DNA of 32,792 nt from JAISFI01 sp031553775 (GCA_031553775.1 JAVBLA010000053.1:1-32792), one strand, 5' to 3'; numbered from the stretch's first letter, positions 1 to 9,465 are shown. A program made the numbers and translations. Notes: generated by a model not told the origin, from the sequence alone.

Positions 1-2513
1 GAACCATCCAGCAAATGGGTACGGGTGCCCGTTAAAAGGCCTTTAGCGGAACAGCCAAGACAGTTGGGGGTTTCGTAACGGGTGCCGTATCCTTCGCGGT
101 GGCTGTAAGGGAAAGCGTTCCGGAAATATGTACCCTGTGAAAGCAGAAGTTCGTAGTCGTCATAATAATTGACGGTGAGTACTTTGTCATAGGTAATCCG
201 GGGAAGGACATTCCAGGTGTAGCCGTAGTGGCCGGGCTGTACTTGCTCGACTACCAGCAAATCGTTGATTTCTTCACAGAGTCCGGCATGGGTTTTGGGA
301 TCGGTGTATACTCCGGTAAGTAAGACACGGCCGAAAGCATCGTATTTGGTAAAGTACCATTCATTTTTGTTGTTGGCCCGTTGCTCACCATCTTGTGAAA
401 GGATCAGGCGGTCGGCCTTGTCATATACAAAATATTGCCAGTCGCAACCCGGGAACTTCTTTTTGATACAGCGGTCCCGGTGGTCGTATTGGTAGATATA
501 GGCATAATCGACTACCGGACTCTCGGAAGGGTTGTAAGTCCGGTGAAGCACCATTTCGTCGACAGCTTTCGGTGGTAACACAAAGCATTGTTTCCCTGCA
601 TCGTTATAGATATAGTAGGTATCATGGGGAATATTCCCATCCATCCGTCGGATAAGGACCACTTCATTCCTTGCATTTTTGAATTCGTAGACACGGTTCC
701 CGTCTTCATCCGTTTGACGGGTTACATAGAATTTTCCGGGGGCATAATATCCGGTGTACCGGATACCGGTTTCACCAATCATTTCATAACTTGCACAACG
801 AAGGGAGTCCGTATAATTGTTACACAGGTAATCCGTCCGGACACTTTTTCGGGCTGCTTCCCAGATTTCGCCGGGACCATATTGTTCTTTGATCCGGTTC
901 AACGGGGATGCTTCATAGTGGGTTTCGCTGAAAGGGCGGGAATCCATATAGAAAGATTCTGCAGCGAAAATAACATCGGCCGGGTTGACAAAACCACCTT
1001 TATTCCCGGGAACCGGGGTGGGTAGCCAAATTCGTTTTTCCAGGCCGTAAGGATCGACCTCCTGCAAGATCACCAGATCCTGTTTTTCCGGGGTAATTCC
1101 TTTTTGAACCGTCTGCACAGGACGGCCGAAGGCATTGAAATATTCAACGGTTTGCAAACATTCCCCGGAATACAGGTTCCGGAGATCGGCAACGCCTTTC
1201 AGTGGAGTGAATATTGCGACATAGTTCTGGTCGGAGCTGGTTTCCAGTCCATCGTAGAGTAAGGCAAACTCGATATTAGTGGTAATAAGTCCATTCTGAG
1301 AATAACCTTCTGAGATTATATAATACACTCCGGGATCGAGGCCTACCCGATGCAAGTAAGCATGACGGGTATTCTGGCAGCATCTGTCGTCCATATAATC
1401 ATTATTGAATGCGATCCTGCTACCTGATGCATCCAATAGATGCAGGTATGTGTCAGACACTCCTGAGTTGCAATGGGAAATGATTATATTGAGAGATTTG
1501 GTGAGTGTGAACCTGTAAAAAATATCTTGCGCCGGTTGTCCGTAACGGTTTTTGTAGTACTCCAGGCTGCTATCGCGAGTGTCCGTATAAAGATATACTC
1601 CACCGATTTCTCCCACATCGATCGGGTGTTCTATGCGGGAACCGGGTTCAATTTCCCGGATATCGATATTTGTGGTGATGGAGCCGTTCCCGTACTCTCC
1701 ACCGGCAATTACATAGTAAGTGCCCGGTTCCAGCGTTTCGAACTCGATACTGCCTGAGGTACTACAATTATCCGGATTACTGTATGACTCATCGGTGATG
1801 GCTCCTTCGTGCATCCGGTACAGGGAAAGATGTGTGGGAATAGCCGATTGACAATTGGTAATCCGGACATCAAAATCCCGGGTGATGGTAAATTTGTAAT
1901 ACACATCGTTGTAGCCCGATCCATCATGATTTGGTTGATAAACCGTATTTTGTGTATGTGTATAGGTGGATGCCTGACTGAATATACCGGCATTGACCGG
2001 AGGATGCAGGTGGTCGTCAGGAAACAGTTCGGTTCCCCGGATGGTGGTACGGATGATTCCGTCTATACCGTCTTCATCTCCGGAAACCACACAATACACT
2101 CCGGCAGGCAGACTTTCAACCTCCAGATACGCCAGTTGTCCGTTATCGCAAATACCGTCATTAGATGCATGTTTATAAGCAACGCGATTACCTGAAGAAT
2201 CGAACAGGAGAATGGTCGTCCCACTCATTTCGGATCCGCAATGACTGATAACGATATCCATGGGTGTTTCCAGTTCCAGCCGGTATACGATGTGCTTGCT
2301 CCACATATAGGTGTGGCCCCGGTTGAGGGTATATTGGTTGTCCGTAGTATTCCAGGTATGGGTATATTCGAAAGGTTTGTCGTAATATCCGGCATCGATA
2401 TCGGAAGGTAAGCTGCTATTTTCCTGTCCAAAGCAGGAGAAAGGAAAATATGTAAACAGGATCAACAGGACTATGGCCAGGAATTTGATCTGTTGGAAAA
2501 TTTTATTTTTCAT
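1..2513 (-). CDS. RHS/YD-repeat protein with DUF6443 domain (C-terminus outside window)
   Basis: An open frame runs from the ATG at 2513 to the window edge without a stop (837 codons), so the C-terminus is missing. It begins with a signal peptide (MKNKIFQQIKFLAIVLL..., probable cleavage after SCFG, about residue 30). Three tandem beta-rich repeats of about 128 aa follow, resembling pre-peptidase C-terminal (PPC) domains, each ending in an 'LPAGVYCVVSG'-like strand. Each carries a cysteine pair 29-31 residues apart: C92/C122, C221/C250 and C348/C378-379. A DUF6443-type segment (NYVAIFTPL..., ECLQTVEYFNAFGRPVQTV) spans about 430-560, and YD-type repeats (YQYDHRDRCIKKKF, FVYDKADRLILSQDG) start near 680. 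It lies 50 bp after the 1031-aa gene on the same strand and probably shares its promoter. The family is usually a secreted cocoon-forming shell around a variable C-terminal effector; here the effector cannot be seen. A secreted structural protein without toxin is the alternative. Confidence 0.88.
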   Translation of the reverse strand, partial: MKNKIFQQIKFLAIVLLILFTYFPFSCFGQENSSLPSDIDAGYYDKPFEYTHTWNTTDNQYTLNRGHTYMWSKHIVYRLELETPMDIVISHCGSEMSGTTILLFDSSGNRVAYKHASNDGICDNGQLAYLEVESLPAGVYCVVSGDEDGIDGIIRTTIRGTELFPDDHLHPPVNAGIFSQASTYTHTQNTVYQPNHDGSGYNDVYYKFTITRDFDVRITNCQSAIPTHLSLYRMHEGAITDESYSNPDNCSTSGSIEFETLEPGTYYVIAGGEYGNGSITTNIDIREIEPGSRIEHPIDVGEIGGVYLYTDTRDSSLEYYKNRYGQPAQDIFYRFTLTKSLNIIISHCNSGVSDTYLHLLDASGSRIAFNNDYMDDRCCQNTRHAYLHRVGLDPGVYYIISEGYSQNGLITTNIEFALLYDGLETSSDQNYVAIFTPLKGVADLRNLYSGECLQTVEYFNAFGRPVQTVQKGITPEKQDLVILQEVDPYGLEKRIWLPTPVPGNKGGFVNPADVIFAAESFYMDSRPFSETHYEASPLNRIKEQYGPGEIWEAARKSVRTDYLCNNYTDSLRCASYEMIGETGIRYTGYYAPGKFYVTRQTDEDGNRVYEFKNARNEVVLIRRMDGNIPHDTYYIYNDAGKQCFVLPPKAVDEMVLHRTYNPSESPVVDYAYIYQYDHRDRCIKKKFPGCDWQYFVYDKADRLILSQDGEQRANNKNEWYFTKYDAFGRVLLTGVYTDPKTHAGLCEEINDLLVVEQVQPGHYGYTWNVLPRITYDKVLTVNYYDDYELLLSQGTYFRNAFPYSHREGYGTRYETPNCLGCSAKGLLTGTRTHLLDG

Positions 2514-2563
2514 ATCTGTTTTTTCGTATTAAATGAAAATCAATAGATATTTATCCTGTTGTA

Positions 2564-5500
2564 CTATTGAAGATTCCTGTAGTGATAGTCATAACTTTCA
2601 ATGACTTTTTCCTCCTCTGTATTCTGTCCGTTTTTTTCTTTGTAATACGTCCGGATCAGCCGGCCGGCCGTGTCGTAATCGTAATAGGTTTTCAGGCCCC
2701 GTTCGTCCGATTGCCAGAGAATATTGCCGGTGAAGGGTTCGTAACAGTTCAGGATAACGTGACTTTCAGGGAGCAGGGTACGGAGTTGCTCCAGGATTTG
2801 CCAGTCGGCAGCGGCGGGCTCTTTCTTCTGGGAAAGTCGGTTGAAATAGTCAGTACCGGCGCCGGAACTTGTCAGGGCGGTTTTGACCTGGTCGTAAGTC
2901 TTGTTACGGATAACGGCTACCGGGAACCGACCCTGGTAACTCCAGAGATATACCGTATGGGAAGTATTGTTTTTTGTTGTATAAAGGGGATTGCCATAAT
3001 AGTCATTTTCATGGATGACAGCCCTCTCTTCTTCACTATAACCTTCCCTTTGGGTTTTCATTTTATAGGGAGAAGCGATACCGTTATCAAATATTTTATA
3101 TAAAGTTGTATTGACCTGTTTGGCATCCCCAGTGCTGACTTCTTCTTCCATGACTGCAGTAATAATCCCCTGATTCAGCAGTTGGTTGCGGGCGGCTACA
3201 TGGATGGGATCCGAAGAGGTTGTATCGTCCTGCGCATATTTTATTTTTTTGACTACCGGAGGACGTCCGCTGCTGTTCATTGTGGTTATTTCGGTAGGAA
3301 AATCATGAAACAAGCTTCCATAAGAATAGGTAGTTGTTGTGGTGGTTGAATCGTTATCGTAAAATTGAGTCTCTTTTTCACTGCTCAGTTTCATGCAGCT
3401 GCCGGCGGCAATAGTATGACGAGTCCACACATAAGCGTCACCGTAAGTACCACCATTTGTTGCGTAAAGCAATCTATTTTCGAATTCTTCGGGATTATTT
3501 TTTTCAAGGTTGTATTCCTTTTGCTTGAATATTTGGAATGCATCTATAGGGCTTCCGACATTATAAGGATATTGTCCTGGGTGTCGGAGAGTATATGTAT
3601 AGTCCGAACGAGCAATAAGGAAGTAACTATCCCCTTCTTTTTTGTAAACTTCTTTACTTGTTAGTTGTCCGTATTTCCAGGTATCCTGAGGATCGCGAAC
3701 AATACTGGTTTTAGGCACCCACATGGGGAGACCTTCTACTAAAGGATTATCCTCTGTTACCGGATAATAATAATTATACACTGTTTTTCCATTGTTTGTT
3801 TCTTTTCCGTTTTTACGACAAATTCGATATTCAGTAACCCTGTCATACACTACCGGGTCTCCGGAATATGTCCAATCTCCTGAAAACCATGTTGTGTAAG
3901 TAACACGAGGTAACCAATATTTATAGCCACTCGAATTCTGGGAAAACGGGCCTTCAATCTGTTGTTCATAGCTATAACGCTCTGGCCGTAAGGTAAACCT
4001 TGTTCTTCCTTTTCCGTCTTCATTCATCTCCTTTTCTGAATAAGGAGTAGGATAACCATATCTGAAAATTCGCAAAATACTCTCATTTAAAATGGGATCA
4101 CGGTACCTTATACTGTCAATTCGCAATCCTCCTGTATGCAATGTATAATATTCATACTCATACTTGGGAGAGGTAATTAAATTATCAAACCGGTCATAAC
4201 TATAATAAAACCTATTTTCTCCCCCTAAAGAATTGGATATAGATTTTAATAAACCTGCCAATGAAGCTCCAGTGTCCATATTTGTACCTGGAATCTTTAT
4301 GCTTGTATTATAACCTTCATAATCAATATCGATTCTAAGGGGATGGATCATTGGCCTGAATACATAAGCCCCAGCATTTCCGGTGGAATATCCCCAGAAA
4401 TTGAGATACTTATAAGGATACTTGAGATTCGGAGCATTATTATACGTAAATTGCAACGACTCTATCAATTTATTTTCTCTATCTTTTATTTTAATGCTGT
4501 CTAAAAAAATATAATCCTGGGAAATGTATACTGCCGGATCATTCTGAAATAATTGGATTGTACGTTGGACAACTCCGGATGCATCCAGTATTTTTATTTC
4601 ATTTAAAGTTGATTTGTTGTTGTAATGAAAAGTCACTTTCCCATATTTATGATTGATTGACTGTAGATTATTAATAAGAGTCTTATTATTAGGCCCATCA
4701 GTCGTCGTATATCCAACGATGGATGAAGAAGATACTCTATATGGTAATTCATATTTTTCCCAAGGCCTTTCTCCTCCATCAACTTTGTAATCATAAATAC
4801 CTGAACTTTTCGAATTAGTTTCGTTAGTACCTACATAATTAGAAATTCTTATTTCATATATTTTTTTCAATCCCCTGATAGTATCATATACTATTGAATA
4901 AATATCATTCGTCTGGTTTGGTCCAGGAAAAAATCCAGAATTATAATTAAATGTGACTGTATCCTTTTTATTGGGACTGATAATTTCTGTAGCCTTCCAT
5001 ACAACCGGAGTAGTGATAGATAAATCTACTGCACTTGTGCCGGATTCGCTACAACCAAAACGATAATACATACCGGTTTCATCTGTAATTTCTATCCAGT
5101 TTTCGTATCCATTGCTTTTGATACGGATGGGATTATAAGGAAGAGTAACTCCTTTGCGTGTTTTCTGGTCAATTTTATCTCCTAAAAAATAACTTCCGCT
5201 TTTATTCAGCAGTGTATAAAAATATCGATCAGGGTAAGTGTCTTTGTATTTTCCGGAATACACACGGTAGTATTCAATGGAAGTGAAACTTGTCAGATTA
5301 GAGTACTCCATATTAGCATCGACCCTTCCGTTTACACTTCGTAGAACCTTAGGCTCAGCCTGCAGATTCCAGTTCAATCCCATTATCATTGTTTGGTCTG
5401 CAGGTTTGACTCCTTTATGGTTATATCTTAAAATAATCGGAATTGTAATATCTCCAGCCCTAACCTCATACAAAGGAATGCTGATATCCACCATTCCCCG

Positions 5501-5659
5501 GTTATAGCTGACCGGAGCATCCACATAAGATATTATTTTACTTACTTCCGGCGAAGGTGGTTGATAATCCAGATTAATGCCATCTTTAAACACCTGTGAT
5601 TTCCCTGTAAAAACACTTACAACTAAACATAAAAAGAGTGAACCTGCATACTTTTTCAT
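2564..5659 (-). CDS. Exported RHS N-terminal-half protein, 1031 aa
   Basis: The protein begins with a signal peptide (MKKYAGSLFLCLVVSVFTG). At residues about 34-115 comes the opening block typical of Bacteroidota RHS/TcC-like proteins: a 'PSPEVSKII' segment, 'DISIPLYEVRAGDITIPIILRY', then 'GLNWNLQAEPKVLRSVNGR'. A long beta-rich middle has many Tyr/Asn strands. One or two YD-type motifs close the chain (TYYDYDTAGRLIRTYY near the C-terminus, then SYDYHYRNLQ). It has no RHS core and no toxin tip. The DUF6443/YD protein starts 50 bp downstream with its own ATG and signal peptide, so the pair looks like a two-polypeptide shell rather than a broken gene. Transcription should start at the promoter at 5711-5741. 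The first two-thirds of the gene are clearly more AT-rich than the last 600-700 bases, which suggests a mosaic origin. Function as part of a secreted RHS assembly is inferred. Confidence 0.85.
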   Translation of the reverse strand: MKKYAGSLFLCLVVSVFTGKSQVFKDGINLDYQPPSPEVSKIISYVDAPVSYNRGMVDISIPLYEVRAGDITIPIILRYNHKGVKPADQTMIMGLNWNLQAEPKVLRSVNGRVDANMEYSNLTSFTSIEYYRVYSGKYKDTYPDRYFYTLLNKSGSYFLGDKIDQKTRKGVTLPYNPIRIKSNGYENWIEITDETGMYYRFGCSESGTSAVDLSITTPVVWKATEIISPNKKDTVTFNYNSGFFPGPNQTNDIYSIVYDTIRGLKKIYEIRISNYVGTNETNSKSSGIYDYKVDGGERPWEKYELPYRVSSSSIVGYTTTDGPNNKTLINNLQSINHKYGKVTFHYNNKSTLNEIKILDASGVVQRTIQLFQNDPAVYISQDYIFLDSIKIKDRENKLIESLQFTYNNAPNLKYPYKYLNFWGYSTGNAGAYVFRPMIHPLRIDIDYEGYNTSIKIPGTNMDTGASLAGLLKSISNSLGGENRFYYSYDRFDNLITSPKYEYEYYTLHTGGLRIDSIRYRDPILNESILRIFRYGYPTPYSEKEMNEDGKGRTRFTLRPERYSYEQQIEGPFSQNSSGYKYWLPRVTYTTWFSGDWTYSGDPVVYDRVTEYRICRKNGKETNNGKTVYNYYYPVTEDNPLVEGLPMWVPKTSIVRDPQDTWKYGQLTSKEVYKKEGDSYFLIARSDYTYTLRHPGQYPYNVGSPIDAFQIFKQKEYNLEKNNPEEFENRLLYATNGGTYGDAYVWTRHTIAAGSCMKLSSEKETQFYDNDSTTTTTTYSYGSLFHDFPTEITTMNSSGRPPVVKKIKYAQDDTTSSDPIHVAARNQLLNQGIITAVMEEEVSTGDAKQVNTTLYKIFDNGIASPYKMKTQREGYSEEERAVIHENDYYGNPLYTTKNNTSHTVYLWSYQGRFPVAVIRNKTYDQVKTALTSSGAGTDYFNRLSQKKEPAAADWQILEQLRTLLPESHVILNCYEPFTGNILWQSDERGLKTYYDYDTAGRLIRTYYKEKNGQNTEEEKVIESYDYHYRNLQ

Positions 5660-5710
5660 GGGATATTCTTAATAAGTACATCAACTTAACAATGAGAAAC
5701 TATCAAAATG

Positions 5711-5741
5711 CAAATATATCATAAATTTATATAACACCAAA
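5711..5741 (-). promoter_or_regulatory. Bacteroidota-type promoter for the first RHS operon
   Basis: Read on the minus strand, TTTG (5741-5738) is followed by a 19-bp spacer and TATATTTG (5718-5711). This matches the Bacteroides primary sigma consensus TTTG-N19-21-TAnnTTTG exactly. Transcription would start near 5705, about 45 bases before the ATG at 5659. Confidence 0.75.
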
Positions 5742-5856
5742 GAAAAAAGAATAAATTACACCACTGATCCAGAGTTATTCAAAAAATAAATCCACAACCC
5801 GTCAAAAATTTCACCACATTCACCAAAAAATCCACATCAAATATCTTTTTCAACAG

Positions 5857-5864
5857 TATGTTTG
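5857..5864 (+). promoter_or_regulatory. -7 box for the pectate lyase gene
   Basis: TATGTTTG matches TAnnTTTG. I see no good TTTG 19-21 bp upstream, so only the -7 element is supported. The box contains the upstream in-frame ATG (5858), so a transcript from here would begin after that ATG. This favours 5888 as the true start codon. Confidence 0.5.
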
Positions 5865-5887
5865 CAGTGTTAAAAATTTATACCACA

Positions 5888-8617
5888 ATGAAAGCACTTT
5901 TTACCCTTATTCTGGGATGTTTTATCCTTTGTATTTACCCTTTTACGGTAAAGGCCGACCATATTGTTCTTGAACAGAACTTTTCCGACGGAAGCATTCC
6001 TTCTGGATGGGAAACTACAGGTACAGTAAAAGCAACAACTAGCAGTAGTAAAACCTGTATTAGTCTGGCAGCCTCCTCTTCTATTACATTGCCCATGGCA
6101 GACCAGATCATCTCCGTGTCGTTCAGTCACAGAGCCAGCGGAAGCAGCAAAGAATTAAAACTTGAAAAATCAGTCAACGGAGGAGAATGGGTACAGGTAG
6201 ACAAAGTCACTCCCAGTTCTGCAAGTGCATGGGGAGCCGGATCCATGAGTGTGAATGAAAAAGGAAGTAAGAATGTAAAGTTACGTTTCTCCTGTAACTC
6301 TGCTACCATTTATATTACAGACATCAAAGTCACTGCCTCCGATATCGGAGATGCTCCCACACAACAAGCCGGAATCAGTTTCGGTACAGTTACAGGGTCT
6401 TCTGTTATTGTACAACTAAGCAAAGGGAACGGATCCGGACGTTTGCTGGTTTACAAAAAGGACAGTGCCGTAGATTTTGTTCCTGTCGCCGGAATTTCCT
6501 ATGAAGCAGGAAGCACATTATCTAATGGAAATACAGTGGTTGAAAGCGGAGATATAGAACAGATAACTGTTAAAGGATTGGAAGCCGGAGAAACCTATTA
6601 TTTCTCTGTATTCGAATACAACGGTTTTGAAGAAACAGCCAATTATCTTACTCCCGGAGCAACCAACAGCGTACGGACATTAGAAGTTCCATCTATCATC
6701 CTGTCGACATACAAAATCAATTTCGGACGATTGAAAACAGGAACCGACGACAAACGGGAATTCTCTGTTTCCGGAAAGTACCTCAACCCGGCTTCAGGCA
6801 GCATCACAGTTAACAGCACTGCCGACTTCCAGGTTTCCACAGATAATATTAGTTATGCATCTTCCGTACAGATTTCTTATTCCGGTTCGATACTTTCTTC
6901 GGCTAAACTGTATATCAAGTTCTCTCCTGCCGAATTAAAAGATTATACGGCTAACATACAGGTATCCGGAGGCGGTTCGGAAACTCAGATCTTATCTCTT
7001 TCCGGAAGCGGTTCCGATACGGATACTAAAATATATTACCTTTCGCCCAATGGAAAAGACAGCAACACAGGAAGCTATGATTCTCCCTGGTTTACCTTGG
7101 GAAAAGCGATAGAGATGGTCAAACCCGGGGATATTGTATATGTAAGAGGCGGTGAATACAAATACCCGGGGATGACCTTCAAAATCGATGTTTCGAAATC
7201 GGGAACCGCCGATAAAAGGATTTGCGTTTTCGCATATGAAAAAGAAGAACCGCTCTTTAATTTCGACCAACCTACAGGCACCAGTGAAGGCGACAGCAAA
7301 CTCCGGGGAATCGTACACCAGGGAGACTACTGGTATTTCTATGGGATACACCTGACAAAAGCCAGGGACAATGCCGTTAAACTGGAAGGAAACTATAATA
7401 TATACGAACGTTGCACATTCAGTTATAATGGAGATACCGGTCTTCAACTCGGATTCGGACACAGTTTTCAGGACTCTCATCCCGGAATTTCCAAAAACGA
7501 CGGATCCTACTGTAGCAACAACTTCATTATTGACTGCGATTCCTACAGAAATTACGACTGGCAGACCAAAGGTGGCAACGCCGACGGATATGCCTGTAAG
7601 ATGCATAACGGAAAAGACAACTGGTTTATCCGCTGCCGCGCCTGGGAAAACTCCGACGACGGCTGGGATTTATATGAAACCGACTATCCTGTTTATTTGA
7701 TTGAGTGCTGGGCCTGGCGCTCGGCACGGGAAGGTGACCATCCCGCCAACCAGGGAAATGGAAATGGTATTAAAATGGGAGGAAACGGAACCGGAGGTTC
7801 TTCGGTTGGAGTGCATGAAGCATGGAATTGTGTGGCTTTCAATTGCAATAAAGCCAGTTCCGTCAAAGGATTTGACCAGAACAGCCATGGAGGAGGCCTG
7901 AAAATAGTGAATTGCCTGGCGTTCGGGTGCGGATATGACTTTATGTTTGAAAAATCGTCCAGTAAGACGATGGAGTTCTACAACAATGCCTGTCTGGGTA
8001 AGCAGGAAATTGTAAGCGGCAGTATCGAATCGAATAATGCACTTGCTTCGGCTATTTCTAAAGGTTGGTCGACTGCTCTCACCGGAATAGGTTTTTCCGA
8101 TTACAGCGATCTGTCGGAAGACGCCGCCAAAGCACCCCGCGGCATCGACGGAAGCCTGCCCAAAGGTTTTGCCAGGCTGAAGGAAGGAAGTAAACTGATC
8201 GGAGCTGCCAAACAGGGAATGGTCGCTCCACTTCCGGAGATAGGAATCCAACTGTTTGGTACTGCGCTGACTCCCAGGGTTGCCAATAACGACATAGGCC
8301 CTTACGACCTAAAAACGGCTACATCTTCCCGGCAAATACTGATCGATCCGGAAGCTAAATTAAATATAAGTATTTATCCGAATCCGGCCAAAGACAATAC
8401 AACTATCAGGTACGCAGTAAACCGTCAGGCAGAAGTGACTATATGCGTTTATGATATGCAGGGACGCAAAGTCATAGATATCCGTCCGGGAATAGCAAGC
8501 GAAGGTATTGAATACCATATCCCGGTAGATACAGATTATTTATCAGGAGGAGTTTATATTGTAAACCTGCAATCGGGAAGCGAACAGACTCAATGTAAGT
8601 TAATTATCAGTAAGTAA
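5888..8617 (+). CDS. Pectate lyase, polysaccharide lyase family 9, with T9SS sorting domain
   Basis: A secreted enzyme (909 aa from this start) predicted to cleave pectate by beta-elimination. It has a signal peptide (MKALFTLILGCFILCIYPF), an N-terminal beta-sandwich (about 25-160), a fibronectin III-like module (about 165-275) and an immunoglobulin-like module (about 280-375). A right-handed parallel beta-helix starts at about 382 (IYYLSPNGKDSNTGS). The helix carries NADGYACK (D566), NSDDGWDLYE (D590, D591, D594) and GNGIKMGG (K629). From memory, Dickeya Pel9A uses calcium ligands D209, D233, D234 and D237 and base K273; the spacings agree to within one residue. The last ~85 residues are a type A T9SS sorting domain (SIYPNPAKDNTTIRY... 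GGVYIVNLQSG), so the enzyme should be exported by T9SS and cell-attached or released. An ATG 30 bases upstream (5858) is in frame but would precede the signal peptide and sits in the -7 box. The gene stands alone, not in a visible polysaccharide-utilisation locus. Confidence 0.92.
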   Translation: MKALFTLILGCFILCIYPFTVKADHIVLEQNFSDGSIPSGWETTGTVKATTSSSKTCISLAASSSITLPMADQIISVSFSHRASGSSKELKLEKSVNGGEWVQVDKVTPSSASAWGAGSMSVNEKGSKNVKLRFSCNSATIYITDIKVTASDIGDAPTQQAGISFGTVTGSSVIVQLSKGNGSGRLLVYKKDSAVDFVPVAGISYEAGSTLSNGNTVVESGDIEQITVKGLEAGETYYFSVFEYNGFEETANYLTPGATNSVRTLEVPSIILSTYKINFGRLKTGTDDKREFSVSGKYLNPASGSITVNSTADFQVSTDNISYASSVQISYSGSILSSAKLYIKFSPAELKDYTANIQVSGGGSETQILSLSGSGSDTDTKIYYLSPNGKDSNTGSYDSPWFTLGKAIEMVKPGDIVYVRGGEYKYPGMTFKIDVSKSGTADKRICVFAYEKEEPLFNFDQPTGTSEGDSKLRGIVHQGDYWYFYGIHLTKARDNAVKLEGNYNIYERCTFSYNGDTGLQLGFGHSFQDSHPGISKNDGSYCSNNFIIDCDSYRNYDWQTKGGNADGYACKMHNGKDNWFIRCRAWENSDDGWDLYETDYPVYLIECWAWRSAREGDHPANQGNGNGIKMGGNGTGGSSVGVHEAWNCVAFNCNKASSVKGFDQNSHGGGLKIVNCLAFGCGYDFMFEKSSSKTMEFYNNACLGKQEIVSGSIESNNALASAISKGWSTALTGIGFSDYSDLSEDAAKAPRGIDGSLPKGFARLKEGSKLIGAAKQGMVAPLPEIGIQLFGTALTPRVANNDIGPYDLKTATSSRQILIDPEAKLNISIYPNPAKDNTTIRYAVNRQAEVTICVYDMQGRKVIDIRPGIASEGIEYHIPVDTDYLSGGVYIVNLQSGSEQTQCKLIISK

Positions 8618-8632
8618 TCGCTATGCAAAAAC

Positions 8633-8674
8633 AAAGAGGTGTCAAAATTGATTTTTGACACCTCTTTGTTTTTT
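8633..8674. terminator. Bidirectional intrinsic terminator
   Basis: A perfect 15-bp inverted repeat (left arm 8633-8647, right arm 8653-8667, 5-base loop) is followed by G and six T. On the other strand it is also followed by a T-rich stretch. It lies between two converging genes, the pectate lyase (ends 8617) and tonB (ends 8692), and should stop transcription from both. Confidence 0.9.
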
Positions 8675-8691
8675 ATATCTTCATTAAGTAT

Positions 8692-9465
8692 TTATTTCAA
8701 TTCGTACCGATACGTAATAGTACCATACTGATTATTAGACCCTTCAATCCGGTTAAACTTAGCCTTTTTAGCTGCTTCAATAGCAGAATTACGCATGCTG
8801 AGGTTATCAATATTCGTACCTTTCCCAATCTTGGCTTCAATGACATTGCCATTCGAATTGACTGTTATATCGATCACAATACTTCCTCCTTCCTGTACCG
8901 CGTAAGCAGGCCTCGGAAGCCCTTCTGCTCCCAGACTTCTGCCATTCAAAGCAAATGAGCCATAACCTCCCACCCCCGTATTGGCGCCCTGGTCGGAATT
9001 TCCCTGGGGACTTCCCTGATTACCGGTTCCTCGTCCTGTTCCCTGGCTGTTCGATTGTGGAGAAGAAGATGCGGCGCCAAATGCTCCGGATACCTGATTC
9101 GAAATATTCTGCCGGCGTTGTTCTTCTGCCCGGCGATTTTTCTCTTCTTCCGCCCGCCTTTCGGCTTCTTTTCGTTGGGCTTCGGTGAGGGCGACTGATT
9201 CTTCATGGCGTTGAGTGACCAAATCTTCCACGGAGGGCGCCTGGGACGAAGGAGTAGATGAAGCTGTAATTTGAGGATCGGTCGTACCGAACGGCTCGAA
9301 TGTCCCGGCCGCCTCGTCTATATTGCCGAAGTTCACCAGCACACCGCCTTCCTCCTGATCCGGAATAATCGTTTTGATGACCGTCAACAGAAGCAACAGC
9401 AATAGCAGTCCCCCGAACATCACGGAACCGATCCAGCCGTATATTTGTTCTTTGGTTGCCTTCAT
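8692..9465 (-). CDS. tonB: TonB-family energy transducer
   Basis: A 257-aa inner-membrane protein that carries proton-motive energy from ExbB/ExbD to outer-membrane TonB-dependent receptors. It has one N-terminal membrane anchor (about 12-30, a run of leucines), a periplasmic linker with a charged coiled-coil-like stretch (about 96-120, rich in Glu/Arg), and a Gly/Ser/Gln-rich flexible segment (about 130-170). A TonB C-terminal domain ends the chain (about 180-257; GGSIVIDITVNSNGNVIEA, ITYRYELK). The linker is low in proline compared with classical TonB, as is common in Bacteroidota. Its ATG overlaps the exbD stop codon (ATGA), so the two are translationally coupled. It is the last gene of the pdxJ-exbB-exbD-tonB operon and is followed by the terminator at 8633-8674. 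Confidence 0.88.
   Translation of the reverse strand: MKATKEQIYGWIGSVMFGGLLLLLLLLTVIKTIIPDQEEGGVLVNFGNIDEAAGTFEPFGTTDPQITASSTPSSQAPSVEDLVTQRHEESVALTEAQRKEAERRAEEEKNRRAEEQRRQNISNQVSGAFGAASSSPQSNSQGTGRGTGNQGSPQGNSDQGANTGVGGYGSFALNGRSLGAEGLPRPAYAVQEGGSIVIDITVNSNGNVIEAKIGKGTNIDNLSMRNSAIEAAKKAKFNRIEGSNNQYGTITYRYELK

Noticed and set aside
588..2195. Several plus-strand open frames of 60-145 codons
   Set aside because: They are antisense shadows of the minus-strand DUF6443/YD gene, which reads without a stop from 2513 to the window edge.
2514..2563. Frameshift or nonsense mutation splitting one RHS gene in two
   Set aside because: The downstream frame begins with a proper ATG and signal peptide and an unrelated PPC-like region, so these are two separate genes.
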